DNA of 64,000 nucleotides from an uncultured Bacteroides sp. (GCA_900552075.1 URYL01000006.1:62001-126000), one strand, 5' to 3'; shown: positions 1 through 8,921, counted from the first letter of the stretch. Translations and numbers: made by a program. The notes: a model not told the origin generated them from the letters alone.

Positions 1-602
1 CCTACAATGAAAAAAACAACGGCACAGATGCCGGAGAACAATACGGCTCCTGTCATGCCTTCCCGGTACAGCATGAGGAAAAAGGAGAGATACACCAGTG
101 CGGAACCTGTCTCCTTCTGAAGGATAATCAGCGCCATCGGTAGCAGGATGATGCCCAATACTGCCAGCAGGTCACGGGTGCGCTGCATCTGGAAGGTGTA
201 TTCGTTCATGTATTTCCCCAGTGCTAGGGCTGTGGCAAACTTGGCGAACTCGGCCGGTTGCAGACTGACGGGACCGAGCACAATCCACGAGCGTGAACCT
301 TTGATTTCATGCGGATTGAAGATAGTTCCAAAAAGGAGCAGGAGCAGAATGCCATAAATCAGGTAGGCGTATGTGTCGTAAATGCGGTCTTCGAGCATAA
401 GTATGACGAATCCGAGTCCCAGCGAACAGCCAATCCACATGAGCTGCTTGCCGGCACGTGTCGTGATGTCGAAGAAATTGGGCTCTCCATAATCATAGCT
501 TGCTCCGCATACGCTGAACCAGCCGCAAGTGACCAATACCAGATAAAGTCCGATAGTCCACCAGTCCACATTTTTCCATACACTACCTCTCGTGTATCCC
601 AT
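1..602 (-). CDS. rodA: RodA/MrdB SEDS peptidoglycan polymerase, partial
   Basis: The frame reads from an ATG at 602 to the left edge with no stop, giving about 200 N-terminal residues (MGYTRGSVWKNVDWW...). It has several long hydrophobic stretches and the SEDS-type segment GSRSWIVLGPVSLQPAEFAK. RodA is the membrane glycosyltransferase that polymerises lipid II during elongation, together with PBP2 and MreBCD. The start lies inside the 3' end of mrdA (20-base overlap), the usual arrangement of translationally coupled mrdA-rodA. The C-terminal half is outside the window. Confidence 0.93.
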   Translation of the reverse strand, partial: MGYTRGSVWKNVDWWTIGLYLVLVTCGWFSVCGASYDYGEPNFFDITTRAGKQLMWIGCSLGLGFVILMLEDRIYDTYAYLIYGILLLLLFGTIFNPHEIKGSRSWIVLGPVSLQPAEFAKFATALALGKYMNEYTFQMQRTRDLLAVLGIILLPMALIILQKETGSALVYLSFFLMLYREGMTGAVLFSGICAVVFFIV

Positions 603-2433
603 ACTCAATCCTCCTGTTTTGAATTTCTGTTGCCATTGTTTCGTCTTCGGGCGAAAGCTTTCCTTTTAGATACTGTTCTATCATGAGCCGTCCGATGGGT
701 ACACCGTAGACGGCACCGAATCCCCCGTTTTCCACATACACAGCAATGGCTATCTTCGGGTCTTTCATCGGGGCAAAACCCATGAATGCCGAGTGGTCTT
801 TTCCTCTGTTCTGAGCTGTACCGGTCTTTCCGCATACTTCGATGTCGGGGAGGTTGGCTCCCCGGCAGGTTCCGCCCAGCACGGCAGCACGCATGCCTTG
901 TACCACTTCATCGTAATGAGAACGGTCGACCATCGTATAGCGTCTCTTGGTATAGAGTGTGTCGAGTGGTTCACCTTGTACCTCCTTAACCACATGGGGC
1001 GTAATGAAATAGCCTCTGTTGGCAATGGTGGCTCCCAGATTAGCAATTTGCAGTGGGGTGAGCGTGACCTCTCCCTGTCCGATGGAAATACTGATGATGG
1101 TCAGTCCGTTCCATGAGCCATGATAGGCCTTGTCGTATACGCTGGCATTGGGGATGAATCCTCTCTTTTCACCCGGGAGGTCTATTCCGAGGGGATAACC
1201 GAATCCCATGGACACCATATAGTCTCTCCATGTATTCAGGGCTTTCTGTACGGAACCGTATTTCTGGCGGGCCCCAATCATGTGATAAAGTCCCCAGCAG
1301 AAATAACCGTTGCAGGAAGTGGCAATGGCTGGAATCAGGGAGAGGGGAGAAGGATGCGAGTGGCAGCCTACGTGAAGTCCTCTGAAATTGAATCCGCCGT
1401 TACAAGGATAATTGGTTCCAGTAGTAATGATTCCTTCCTGCAAATAGGTGAGTGCCTGTGAAGTCTTGAATGTTGACCCCGGGGGATAGGTACCCATGAT
1501 GGCACGGTTCAATAAGGGCTTCCACGGATCGCGCGCCAGCATCAGGTGATTCTTTCCTCGGTTTCTGCCCACCATTTGGCGGGGGTCGTAAGAGGGGGAG
1601 GAAACCAGGCAGAGCACTTCACCAGTAGAAGGCTCGATGGCTACGATACTGCCGATTTTCCCTTCCAGCAAGCGTTCGCCTAACTGCTGGAGGTCGATGT
1701 CCAAGCTGAGTCGCAGGTTTTTGCCGGCTACAGGAGCCTTGTCGAATTTGCCGTCCATGTAGTTACCTTGGATACGTCCGCGTGCATCACGTAGTAATAT
1801 CTCAATGCCTTTTTCTCCTCGTAACTGTTTCTCGTAAGAACGTTCCACACCTAGTTTCCCGATAAAATCACCGGGAATGTAGTACTCATCTTTTTCCATT
1901 TCGGACTTGGATACTTCTGCAATGTCACCTAAAATATGTGCTCCAGCATTGTAGGTGTACTGGCGGATGGTACGTCGTTGGATATAGAATCCGGGAAACT
2001 TGAACTGCTTTTCCTGAAATACTCCACAGTCTTCTGCCGACAACTGGGTAAGAAATACCTGATTGGTATAGGGGGAGTATCCCGGGTTAAGGCGCCGGTC
2101 TTTGATGTCATGAAATTTCTTCCGGAGAAATTCCGGTGTGATTTTCAGGGTCTGGCACAGGTCAGTTGTATCCAGGTCGGTAATTTCTTTCATGATGACC
2201 GTAATGTCGTAGGCAGCTTGGTTGTAGACCAGCAGTTTGTCATTACGGTCGTAGATGACTCCCCGGCTGGGGTATTGTATCTGTTTGAGAAATGCGTTAC
2301 TGTCAGCATTTTTCTTGTAGTCTTCACTCATAATCTGTAAGGAAAGTAGGCGTATAAGAAAAATCAGTACAATCACGACGACTGCACCGGCAATGACGTA
2401 TTTCCGTTTCTCAAGATCGTAATTTCTTTCCAC
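583..2433 (-). CDS. mrdA: Penicillin-binding protein 2, elongation transpeptidase
   Basis: 616 residues. A single N-terminal membrane anchor (about 12-34) is followed by the pedestal/dimerisation region and a class B transpeptidase domain. The catalytic motifs are all visible: S320-T-F-K (nucleophile serine), S373-C-N and K536-T-G-T. It crosslinks peptidoglycan in the periplasm as the partner of RodA. Translation starts at a GTG whose G is also the last base of the mreD TAG stop, so the two genes are directly coupled, and its own end overlaps rodA. Length and motif spacing are normal for PBP2. Confidence 0.95.
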   Translation of the reverse strand: MERNYDLEKRKYVIAGAVVVIVLIFLIRLLSLQIMSEDYKKNADSNAFLKQIQYPSRGVIYDRNDKLLVYNQAAYDITVIMKEITDLDTTDLCQTLKITPEFLRKKFHDIKDRRLNPGYSPYTNQVFLTQLSAEDCGVFQEKQFKFPGFYIQRRTIRQYTYNAGAHILGDIAEVSKSEMEKDEYYIPGDFIGKLGVERSYEKQLRGEKGIEILLRDARGRIQGNYMDGKFDKAPVAGKNLRLSLDIDLQQLGERLLEGKIGSIVAIEPSTGEVLCLVSSPSYDPRQMVGRNRGKNHLMLARDPWKPLLNRAIMGTYPPGSTFKTSQALTYLQEGIITTGTNYPCNGGFNFRGLHVGCHSHPSPLSLIPAIATSCNGYFCWGLYHMIGARQKYGSVQKALNTWRDYMVSMGFGYPLGIDLPGEKRGFIPNASVYDKAYHGSWNGLTIISISIGQGEVTLTPLQIANLGATIANRGYFITPHVVKEVQGEPLDTLYTKRRYTMVDRSHYDEVVQGMRAAVLGGTCRGANLPDIEVCGKTGTAQNRGKDHSAFMGFAPMKDPKIAIAVYVENGGFGAVYGVPIGRLMIEQYLKGKLSPEDETMATEIQNRRIEYGIHER

Positions 2434-2930
2434 TATTTTTTCCTCCTGACAGAATCAACACATAAAATGAGAATGAGTGTGATGACCGCATCACTGACTA
2501 TTTTCAGTAATAATATTTGTGGCCTGGCGAAAGAGAACATATCCAGTATGTTCAAAACGACGGCATGTAGCAATATTATCACTAGAGTGTACCGGAAAAA
2601 AGGAGCAAATCCCATCTGATAGATACCGGGTTCAAAATTATCTGTAGTGTCACGCAGTGAGAATAAACGCAGAATCCACGGGCGGCAGAAGGCTGTCAGT
2701 ACAGAAGCGGCTGCATTCAGACCGGGGGTATTACTGAACACATCAATGCAGAGCCCCAGTGAAAAAGCCCATAGCAGGAGGCCTTTCCGGCTGTTTCCTG
2801 AATTTATTTTCAGTAAGAAATAAATGTAAAATAAGGGAGTCGCGTATTGTTCAAAATGGATATGATTCAACACCAGTGCCTGAAGCAGGACCAGTATTAT
2901 AAACCATTTAAGACGTATGATGTATTGCAT
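2433..2930 (-). CDS. mreD: Rod shape-determining membrane protein MreD
   Basis: 165 residues, almost entirely hydrophobic with about five membrane segments, as in MreD of Bacteroidota, which is poorly conserved in sequence. The call rests on topology and on its place between mreC and mrdA. MreD bridges MreC and the PBP2-RodA complex in the inner membrane. Its stop codon shares one base with the mrdA start. Confidence 0.85.
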   Translation of the reverse strand: MQYIIRLKWFIILVLLQALVLNHIHFEQYATPLFYIYFLLKINSGNSRKGLLLWAFSLGLCIDVFSNTPGLNAAASVLTAFCRPWILRLFSLRDTTDNFEPGIYQMGFAPFFRYTLVIILLHAVVLNILDMFSFARPQILLLKIVSDAVITLILILCVDSVRRKK

Positions 2931-2960
2931 AATTTCCCAAACTTTCTGTGTTGTTAATCT

Positions 2961-3812
2961 TTATGGTTGTACGGAACGGATACTGTCTTCCAGCTGTACC
3001 TGCTCGTTGCCGTTGAAAGAACCCAATACCCTGACGTCATTCAGACGGGCAAAGTCAGTAAACAGTTTCACTTTGAGCAGATAAGACAGACCGTCATGAC
3101 TGTCGGTCATATCGTCTATCGTACCTACCGGTATTCCTGCAGGAAATACAGCACTGTATCCACTTGTTACGATGGTATCGCCCAAGGTAAATTCCGAGTG
3201 TCTGGGCATATCTTTCACATAAGCATATTGCGAAGAGCCTCCATCCCATTTGAGGAAACCAAAATAAGACGTCCGCTTGATTTTACAGCTGATGCTGCTT
3301 TTTGAGTTAAGAACAGGAAGTACAATGGAGTGGTGCTGGCTGGTCAGGTAGACAATACCTACTACCCCGTTGCCACATACTACTCCCATTTCCGGGCGGA
3401 TGCCGTCGGCCGACCCTTTGTCAATTGTGATGAAATTATTGGGGTGGGTTACACTATTGTTCACCACTCTGGCATCGTAGAGCACGTAATCTTTCAACGC
3501 TTCTTTGCGCAGGTTGGCAATTCCGATAGTGTCCTGGGTGTATTGTTCCAAAGATTGTGCAAGACGTTCCACTTCAATTTCCAACTCCACGTTTCGTGCT
3601 GTAAGATCCTTGTTGACTTCCGTGAGTCCGAAATAGCGTGTCACTTGGTTGGAAGCCTCGTACACCATTCCTGCCACATAATTGGCAGAAGTAAAGAAAG
3701 CACTTCCCTGATAATTGTTGAAACGGAACAGCAGGATGAGGGAAATGAGTTCCAAAAGTACGAAAAGGAACCAATGATTATATTTCAGCAGGAAATTGAT
3801 AAGGTTTCTCAT
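2961..3812 (-). CDS. mreC: Rod shape-determining protein MreC
   Basis: 283 residues: a short cytoplasmic N-terminus, one membrane helix (about 13-30), a coiled coil (about 65-95, with a LTARNVELEIEVERLAQSL-like heptad pattern), then the two beta-barrel periplasmic domains. These include the conserved GVVCGNGVVGIV and DTIVTSGYSAVFPAGIPVG segments. MreC forms periplasmic filaments that activate PBP2. It follows mreB in the operon, separated by a strong hairpin (3848-3893), and precedes mreD by 30 bases. Confidence 0.93.
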   Translation of the reverse strand: MRNLINFLLKYNHWFLFVLLELISLILLFRFNNYQGSAFFTSANYVAGMVYEASNQVTRYFGLTEVNKDLTARNVELEIEVERLAQSLEQYTQDTIGIANLRKEALKDYVLYDARVVNNSVTHPNNFITIDKGSADGIRPEMGVVCGNGVVGIVYLTSQHHSIVLPVLNSKSSISCKIKRTSYFGFLKWDGGSSQYAYVKDMPRHSEFTLGDTIVTSGYSAVFPAGIPVGTIDDMTDSHDGLSYLLKVKLFTDFARLNDVRVLGSFNGNEQVQLEDSIRSVQP

Positions 3813-3847
3813 GTCAGAGAGTCTGAATGATATGTAAACATAAAGTG

Positions 3848-3893
3848 AAAATTGAAAATGAAGGAACCTTTCGACCCCTTCATTTTCAATTTT
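3848..3893 (-). promoter_or_regulatory. Perfect 17-bp hairpin between mreB and mreC
   Basis: The arms 3848-3864 and 3877-3893 are exact reverse complements with a 12-base loop. The hairpin starts 6 bases after the mreB stop and ends 36 bases before the mreC start. In the direction of transcription it is not followed by a clean T-run, so it is more likely an mRNA-stabilising or partial-termination element than a full terminator. It could let mreB be made in excess over mreCD. Confidence 0.6.
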
Positions 3894-3899
3894 ATGAGA

Positions 3900-4922
3900 T
3901 TATCTCATCAGGAATGAGAAACGATCTACATTTTTCAAGGCGATGCCTGTTCCTTTGGCTACGCTCAGCAAGGGGTCTTCGGCCACATGGAAAGGAATGT
4001 TAATCTTATCTGTAAGACGCTTGTCCAAACCACGAAGGAGTGCTCCACCTCCGGCTAAGTAAATACCGTTGTTTACGATATCCGCATACAGTTCAGGAGG
4101 AGTATTTTCCAATGCGCTCAAGATAGCTGTCTCTATTTTGGCGATGCTTTTCTCCATGCAGTGTGCTATTTCCTGATAGCATACAGGAACTTCCATCGGT
4201 AGGGCTGTGATACGGTTTGGTCCTCGTACGATGTAATCTTCCGGAGCGTTGTCTCCCAAATCAGTAATGGCTGCACCTACGTGAATCTTGATACGTTCGG
4301 CCATTCTTTCACTGACCTTGACGTTGTGTTGGCGGCTCATGTATTCTTGAATGTCGGCTGTCAAATCATCACCCGCCACGCGGATAGAGTTGTTTGAAAC
4401 GATACCGCCAAGAGAAATTACAGCAATTTCCGTAGAACCTCCACCTATATCTACTACCATGTTTCCTTCTGGCGCTTCCACGTCCAGCCCGATACCGATG
4501 GCAGCGGCCATAGGTTCAAATATCAGGTAAACGTCACGTCCACCTGCATGTTCCGCACTGTCGCGTACGGCACGAAGTTCCACTTCGGTGGAACCAGAGG
4601 GTACACCAATCACCATACGCAGGGAAGGCGTGAAAAGATGACGTCCGGTGTTTACCTTTTTGATCAATCCGCGCATCATTTGTTCGCAGGCATTGAAGTC
4701 TGCAATCACTCCGTCGCGCAAGGGACGTACAGTGCGGATGTTCGGGTTTTCTTTTTCGTACATCAGCTTGGCACGTTCACCCACGGCAATCATTTTATCT
4801 GTGCGGCGATCCAATGCAACGACGGAGGGCTCGTCTACCACAATCTTGTCATTGCAGGTAATGATGGTGTTGGCTGTGCCAAGGTCCATCGCTATGTTTT
4901 GTGTAAAGGAGAATAATCCCAT
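3900..4922 (-). CDS. mreB: Rod shape-determining actin homologue MreB
   Basis: 340 residues with the complete actin/Hsp70 nucleotide-binding signature: phosphate-1 MDLGTANT (about 12-19), phosphate-2 VDIGGGSTEIAVIS (about 157-170) and the adenosine loop AGGGALLRGL (about 290-299). The N-terminal GLFSFTQNIA is the membrane-binding amphipathic helix. MreB filaments on the inner face of the membrane orient the elongation machinery encoded downstream. First gene of the mre-mrd operon. Confidence 0.97.
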   Translation of the reverse strand: MGLFSFTQNIAMDLGTANTIITCNDKIVVDEPSVVALDRRTDKMIAVGERAKLMYEKENPNIRTVRPLRDGVIADFNACEQMMRGLIKKVNTGRHLFTPSLRMVIGVPSGSTEVELRAVRDSAEHAGGRDVYLIFEPMAAAIGIGLDVEAPEGNMVVDIGGGSTEIAVISLGGIVSNNSIRVAGDDLTADIQEYMSRQHNVKVSERMAERIKIHVGAAITDLGDNAPEDYIVRGPNRITALPMEVPVCYQEIAHCMEKSIAKIETAILSALENTPPELYADIVNNGIYLAGGGALLRGLDKRLTDKINIPFHVAEDPLLSVAKGTGIALKNVDRFSFLMR

Positions 4923-4970
4923 TCCTTCTAATATAAGTCTAGAATTTTGAATTAATAAGTCCGTATAAAG

Positions 4971-4990
4971 AAGGCAGAATGAACTGCCTT
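4971..4990 (-). terminator. Short hairpin after the PurH-type gene
   Basis: A 7-bp stem AAGGCAG/CTGCCTT with a 6-base loop lies 5 bases after the stop at 4995. The T-run in the minus direction is poor (CTTTAT), so termination would be partial and read-through into mreB is possible. Confidence 0.4.
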
Positions 4991-4994
4991 TTAT

Positions 4995-5588
4995 TTATTT
5001 CTTGAAATAGTCGCGGATAGCGGTATCGTAGTGTGAAGATACGGTAAAGGCTTCACCTGCAAACCAACGGCGCTGTTCACGTGTGGTAACGGCTCCCTGC
5101 TGGTTCAGAATGTCCAGCAACGGCTGATACTGGTGCTTGCTGGCTACAATCACTACATCGTTGAAATTCTTGGCTCCGGCACGAATCAATGAAATGCCGC
5201 CTATATCGATTTTTTCGATGATATCTTGTTCGGCAGCACCGCTGGCTACTGTATCTTCAAATGGATATAAGTCTACAATTACCAGGTCGATTTCCGGAAT
5301 TTCATATTGAGCCACTTGTCTCTGGTCGCTTTCCAGTTCTCTACGGCATAGGATACCTCCGAAAATTTTAGGGTGCAAAGTTTTTACACGTCCTCCTAAA
5401 ATAGAGGGATAAGTAGTAATATCTTCCACAGCCTTGCAGGGATATCCTAGTGATTCAATGAATTGACGTGTTCCTCCAGTAGACAGGAACTCTACTCCCT
5501 CTGCATGAAGTTTAGCTAAGATAGCATCCAAGCCGTCTTTATGGTAAACAGACACCAATGCGGTTTTGATTTTCTTTGATTCTGACAT
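4995..5588 (-). CDS. Stand-alone IMP cyclohydrolase domain of PurH (MGS-like fold)
   Basis: 197 residues matching only the N-terminal half of bifunctional PurH: TALVSVYHKDGL, FLSTGGTRQFIESLGYP, GGRVKTLHPKIFGG, VVDLYPFEDTVASGA and EKIDIGGISLIRAGAKNF. This domain closes FAICAR to IMP, the last step of de novo purine synthesis. The protein stops cleanly after SSHYDTAIRDYFKK, the domain boundary of the roughly 510-residue enzyme. Only 72 bases separate it from mreB, so no transformylase half remains downstream. The missing activity is supplied by a separate gene at 8922. A TAATTTTG -7 element lies at 5614-5621 on this strand. Confidence 0.9.
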   Translation of the reverse strand: MSESKKIKTALVSVYHKDGLDAILAKLHAEGVEFLSTGGTRQFIESLGYPCKAVEDITTYPSILGGRVKTLHPKIFGGILCRRELESDQRQVAQYEIPEIDLVIVDLYPFEDTVASGAAEQDIIEKIDIGGISLIRAGAKNFNDVVIVASKHQYQPLLDILNQQGAVTTREQRRWFAGEAFTVSSHYDTAIRDYFKK

Positions 5589-5613
5589 AATTTTGAGATT
5601 TTGAATTCAGCCG

Positions 5614-5621
5614 CAAAATTA
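5614..5621 (-). promoter_or_regulatory. Candidate -7 element for the cyclohydrolase gene
   Basis: TAATTTTG fits the Bacteroidota TAnnTTTG consensus, 26 bases before the start at 5588. No convincing TTTG -33 partner is seen. Confidence 0.45.
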
Positions 5622-5744
5622 CGAATTTTCAGATGATAAATATAGGATAGCAGGAATAAAATATCTTTTTTTTACATTCATCTTGAAAGTTTTACTGCGG
5701 ACCTTCTTGTGAATAGTACTTCCATTTGGTTTCTTTCTGAAATT

Positions 5745-5763
5745 TTGTAACAGGATTGTAACA
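5745..5763 (+). promoter_or_regulatory. TTGTAACA direct repeat, Pho-box-like
   Basis: Two exact copies of TTGTAACA start at 5745 and 5756, an 11-bp period. This is the geometry of a PhoB-family operator (direct repeats one helical turn apart). The second copy ends 9 bases before the -33 TTTG of the phosphate transporter promoter. Assignment to PhoB is inference from position and period; the half-site differs from the Escherichia coli CTGTCAT. Confidence 0.5.
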
Positions 5764-5772
5764 TCTATGACA

Positions 5773-5802
5773 TTTGTTTATAACAAGTATGAAATACTTT
5801 TG
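5773..5802 (+). promoter_or_regulatory. Promoter of the phosphate transporter
   Basis: TTTG (5773-5776), 18-base spacer, TACTTTTG (5795-5802): a good Bacteroidota promoter. Predicted transcription start is near 5809, which places the in-frame ATG at 5774 upstream of the transcript and decides for the ATG at 5831. Confidence 0.7.
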
Positions 5803-5830
5803 CACTCGGAAAAACTTAGCAAAACAAGTT

Positions 5831-8125
5831 ATGGAAACTATTTATTTAGGAATTGTGATTTTCCTGTTTATGCTGGCAGTCTTCGATTTGCTGGTAGGTG
5901 TCAGTAATGACGCAGTGAACTTTATGAATTCGGCGGTTGGTGCAAAGGTCGCGAAGTTTAAAACCATTATTATAGTGGCTGCTATCGGAGTCTTTGCCGG
6001 TGCGGTGTTGAGCAACGGAATGATGGATATTGCTCGTCATGGTATTTTCCAGCCTGTGAATTTCAGCTTCTATGAAATCATGTGTATTCTGTTGGCGGTC
6101 ATGGTGACAGACGTGGTGTTGCTGGATGTCTTCAATACATTGGGACTGCCTACTTCTACTACGGTATCCATGGTTTTTGAATTGTTGGGAGGTACATTTA
6201 TTCTGGCAATTTTGAAGATTATTGGAGACGAAACCGGTATGTTAAGCTTGGGCGATATGATGAATACGGAAAAGGCCTTATCGGTCATTATGGGTATTTT
6301 CCTTTCTGTAGCGGTGGCTTTTATTGCGGGTACCATTGTGCAATATGTTTCCCGACTGATTTTCAGTTTTAATTATAAGAAACATCTTTCATGGACTATA
6401 GGTGTATTTGGCGGAATTGCCGTGACAGCCTTGGGATACTTCATTATTATACAGGGCTTAAAAAGTGCTTCGTTCATGACGCCTGAAGCTCAACAATGGA
6501 TTCAGGACAATACTCCGATATTGGTGGGCGGATGTTTCGTGGTATTTACGGTTATCATGCAGATTCTGCATTGGTGCAAGGTAAATGTGTTCAAGATTAT
6601 TGTATTGCTGGGAACTTTTTCGCTGGCTTTGGCTTTTGCCGGTAATGATTTGGTGAACTTCATCGGTGTGCCTTTGGCAGGCTTTTCTGCGTACACGGAT
6701 TATGTGGCGAATGCCAATGGAGCAGGTATTCATGACTTCATGATGTCTTCACTGATGTCGTCGGCTAAGACTCCGGCCATCTTCCTGATAGCTTCTGGAG
6801 TCATTATGGTGTATGCACTGGCCACTTCCAAGAAGGCCAAGAATGTAATTAAGACTTCGGTCGATTTGGCTCGCCAGGAAGAGGGTGATGAAATGTTTGG
6901 CTCTTCTGCACTGGCTCGTGTCATCGTGCGTCGTGCTACCAATATCAATGATTTTCTGGTACGTGTGATTCCTGTAGGGATGCGTCGCTGGATTGATAGT
7001 CGTTTCAACAAGGATGAGGTGATTCTGAATGATGGAGCTGCATTCGATATGGTACGTGCTTCAGTGAATCTGGTATTGTCTGGATTGCTGATTATTATTG
7101 GTACTACCATGAAGTTACCGTTGTCTACCACTTATGTGACCTTTATTGTAGCGATGGGTAGTTCACTGGCCGACCGTGCCTGGAGTCGTGAGAGTGCTGT
7201 ATATCGTATCACAGGTATGCTTTCCGTGATTGGTGGCTGGTTTATTACGGCGTTCGTAGCTTTCACGATTTGTGCGCTGGTAACAGTGGTGATGTTCTAC
7301 ACCAGCTTCTTCGGCATGTTTGTGTTTATTGTAGTCGCTGTGGTTTTGCTTGTACGCAGCAATATTAAATACAAGAAGAAAGAACAGGTGGAAGGTCAGG
7401 ACGATGTGTTCAAGCGGATGATGAGCAGCAAGGACAAGAGCGAAACATTGGCGTTGCTTCGTCAGCATGTGCAGGAAACCTTGGCCAGCTATGTGGATTT
7501 CAGTGAGAAGACTTACGTACAGGTAACGGACGGATTCATCCATGAAGACTTGCGCAGTCTGCGGAAGGCCATGAGTGCCACGGACGATCAGAAAAAGATG
7601 CTTAAAAAGCGTCGGCGGAAAGAAATTCTGGGATTGCGTCGTTTGCCTATGACGGTGGCGATAGAAAAGAATACTTGGTTCCATTTGGGAAGTAACAGTT
7701 GTGAACAGATGCTTTACTGCTTGAAGCGAATCTGCGAACCGTGTAAAGAGCATGTGGACAATAACTTTAATCCGATTTCACCGGATTGCGTGAAGGAATT
7801 CCTTCCAGTGCGTGAGCAGCTTTGCAATTTGATGGAGCGTACCAAGAGTGCCATCAGTACGGGTAGCTATGCGGATGCTGATGATATTCTGAAGAAAGGG
7901 GATGAGTTGAAAAATAATATTTCTGCTTTGCGTAAACAGCAGATGAACCGGATGCAGGAGTCTGACAATACAAGCTTGAAGGCTGCTATGGTCTATTTGA
8001 ATATCCTTCAGGAATCTCAGGAGTTGGTAAGCATTTGGCGGCATCTGTTGCGTGCCAGCCGTTTCTTCCAAGGGGACTATGTACCTCAGGAGGTTTCTAT
8101 ACTGGCTTTGGCTGAAGACCGTTGA
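5831..8125 (+). CDS. PiT-family inorganic phosphate transporter with PhoU-like C-terminal domain
   Basis: 764 residues from the ATG at 5831; a longer frame opens at 5774 but lies across the promoter. Two PiT signature halves are present: GVSNDAVNFMNSAVGAK near the N-terminus and AFAGNDLVNFIGVPLAG in the middle, each with the conserved N-D. About 10-12 membrane segments are followed by roughly 240 cytoplasmic residues of charged helices that resemble PhoU-like bundles (for example KSETLALLRQHVQETLASYV). PiT proteins import phosphate by cation symport. The fused domain probably regulates activity. The TTGTAACA repeats upstream suggest phosphate-starvation control. Confidence 0.9.
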   Translation: METIYLGIVIFLFMLAVFDLLVGVSNDAVNFMNSAVGAKVAKFKTIIIVAAIGVFAGAVLSNGMMDIARHGIFQPVNFSFYEIMCILLAVMVTDVVLLDVFNTLGLPTSTTVSMVFELLGGTFILAILKIIGDETGMLSLGDMMNTEKALSVIMGIFLSVAVAFIAGTIVQYVSRLIFSFNYKKHLSWTIGVFGGIAVTALGYFIIIQGLKSASFMTPEAQQWIQDNTPILVGGCFVVFTVIMQILHWCKVNVFKIIVLLGTFSLALAFAGNDLVNFIGVPLAGFSAYTDYVANANGAGIHDFMMSSLMSSAKTPAIFLIASGVIMVYALATSKKAKNVIKTSVDLARQEEGDEMFGSSALARVIVRRATNINDFLVRVIPVGMRRWIDSRFNKDEVILNDGAAFDMVRASVNLVLSGLLIIIGTTMKLPLSTTYVTFIVAMGSSLADRAWSRESAVYRITGMLSVIGGWFITAFVAFTICALVTVVMFYTSFFGMFVFIVVAVVLLVRSNIKYKKKEQVEGQDDVFKRMMSSKDKSETLALLRQHVQETLASYVDFSEKTYVQVTDGFIHEDLRSLRKAMSATDDQKKMLKKRRRKEILGLRRLPMTVAIEKNTWFHLGSNSCEQMLYCLKRICEPCKEHVDNNFNPISPDCVKEFLPVREQLCNLMERTKSAISTGSYADADDILKKGDELKNNISALRKQQMNRMQESDNTSLKAAMVYLNILQESQELVSIWRHLLRASRFFQGDYVPQEVSILALAEDR

Positions 8126-8149
8126 GGCTGATTATTCTTTGGATTGATA

Positions 8150-8197
8150 AAAAAGGCCGGCAGGAAGTTGCTCTCTTTCTTGCCGGCCTTTCTTTTT
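8150..8197. terminator. Bidirectional terminator between converging genes
   Basis: AAGGCCGGCA pairs with TGCCGGCCTT around an imperfect inner stem, flanked by an A-run on the left and a T-run on the right. It can serve both the phosphate transporter and the carbonic anhydrase gene on the opposite strand. Confidence 0.85.
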
Positions 8198-8212
8198 GGG
8201 GCTTTATATGGG

Positions 8213-8761
8213 TTAGTCTTCTTGTACTTCTGTGAGGTTCCCGGTTGTAGAATCCATAATGAATCCTCTTACCCGTATATCTTGTGGTACCAGCGGATGG
8301 TGGCGTACGATATGTACGCTCTTTTGTACGGCCTCTTCTGTATCATTGAATCCACTGAGCCAGGAATTTAAGTCGATATCGCAATATTGCATCATTTCAA
8401 TATGGTCTTGTGAGATACCTCTTTCACGCATGTGGTGCAGCATGACCTGACTGTCCATGTGCTGCACACCACAGTCTGTATGCCCGATAATCATCACCTC
8501 TTTCACTCCTAGTTCATATATGGCTACCAGCAGGCTGCGCATGGCGCTTCCAAAAGGGTGGGTAATCGTACCTCCGGCATTCTTGATGATTTTAACATCC
8601 CCGTTTTTGATACCCAGTGCGGCGGGCAACAGTTCTGTCAAGCGGGTGTCCATGCAAGTGACAATGGCGATTTTTTTGTCAGGGTATTTGTTCGTGATGT
8701 ATTTTTCGTACCCTTTGCTTTCCACAAATGTTTTGTTGAAATGTAATAATTCGTCTATCAT
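8213..8761 (-). CDS. Beta-class carbonic anhydrase
   Basis: 182 residues. The zinc ligands and catalytic dyad are visible: C36-M-D38-T-R40, then H94-T-D-C97-G. The compact length and IKNAGGTITHPFGSAMRSLL match the small beta-carbonic anhydrases of the YvdA/Rv1284 type. It interconverts CO2 and bicarbonate, which feeds carboxylation reactions in gut anaerobes. It stands as a single gene; a TATTTTTG -7 element lies at 8791-8798 on its strand. Confidence 0.93.
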   Translation of the reverse strand: MIDELLHFNKTFVESKGYEKYITNKYPDKKIAIVTCMDTRLTELLPAALGIKNGDVKIIKNAGGTITHPFGSAMRSLLVAIYELGVKEVMIIGHTDCGVQHMDSQVMLHHMRERGISQDHIEMMQYCDIDLNSWLSGFNDTEEAVQKSVHIVRHHPLVPQDIRVRGFIMDSTTGNLTEVQED

Positions 8762-8886
8762 AGTCCTTTATATTTTGTATAGAATATGGACAAAAATACA
8801 GATTTATTTTGTGATTTTTCCGTTGCTTTCTGTGGGAATTTCTAAAATCATGTGCTAATCGTGAAATATGCTTCTGTTTTTTTTCG

Positions 8887-8894
8887 TACTTTTG
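8887..8894 (+). promoter_or_regulatory. -7 element of the AICAR transformylase gene
   Basis: TACTTTTG, 27 bases before the ATG at 8922. No clear -33 TTTG at the expected distance. Confidence 0.5.
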
Positions 8895-8921
8895 TAGAAA
8901 ATTCAACCAAACTATTAAAAT

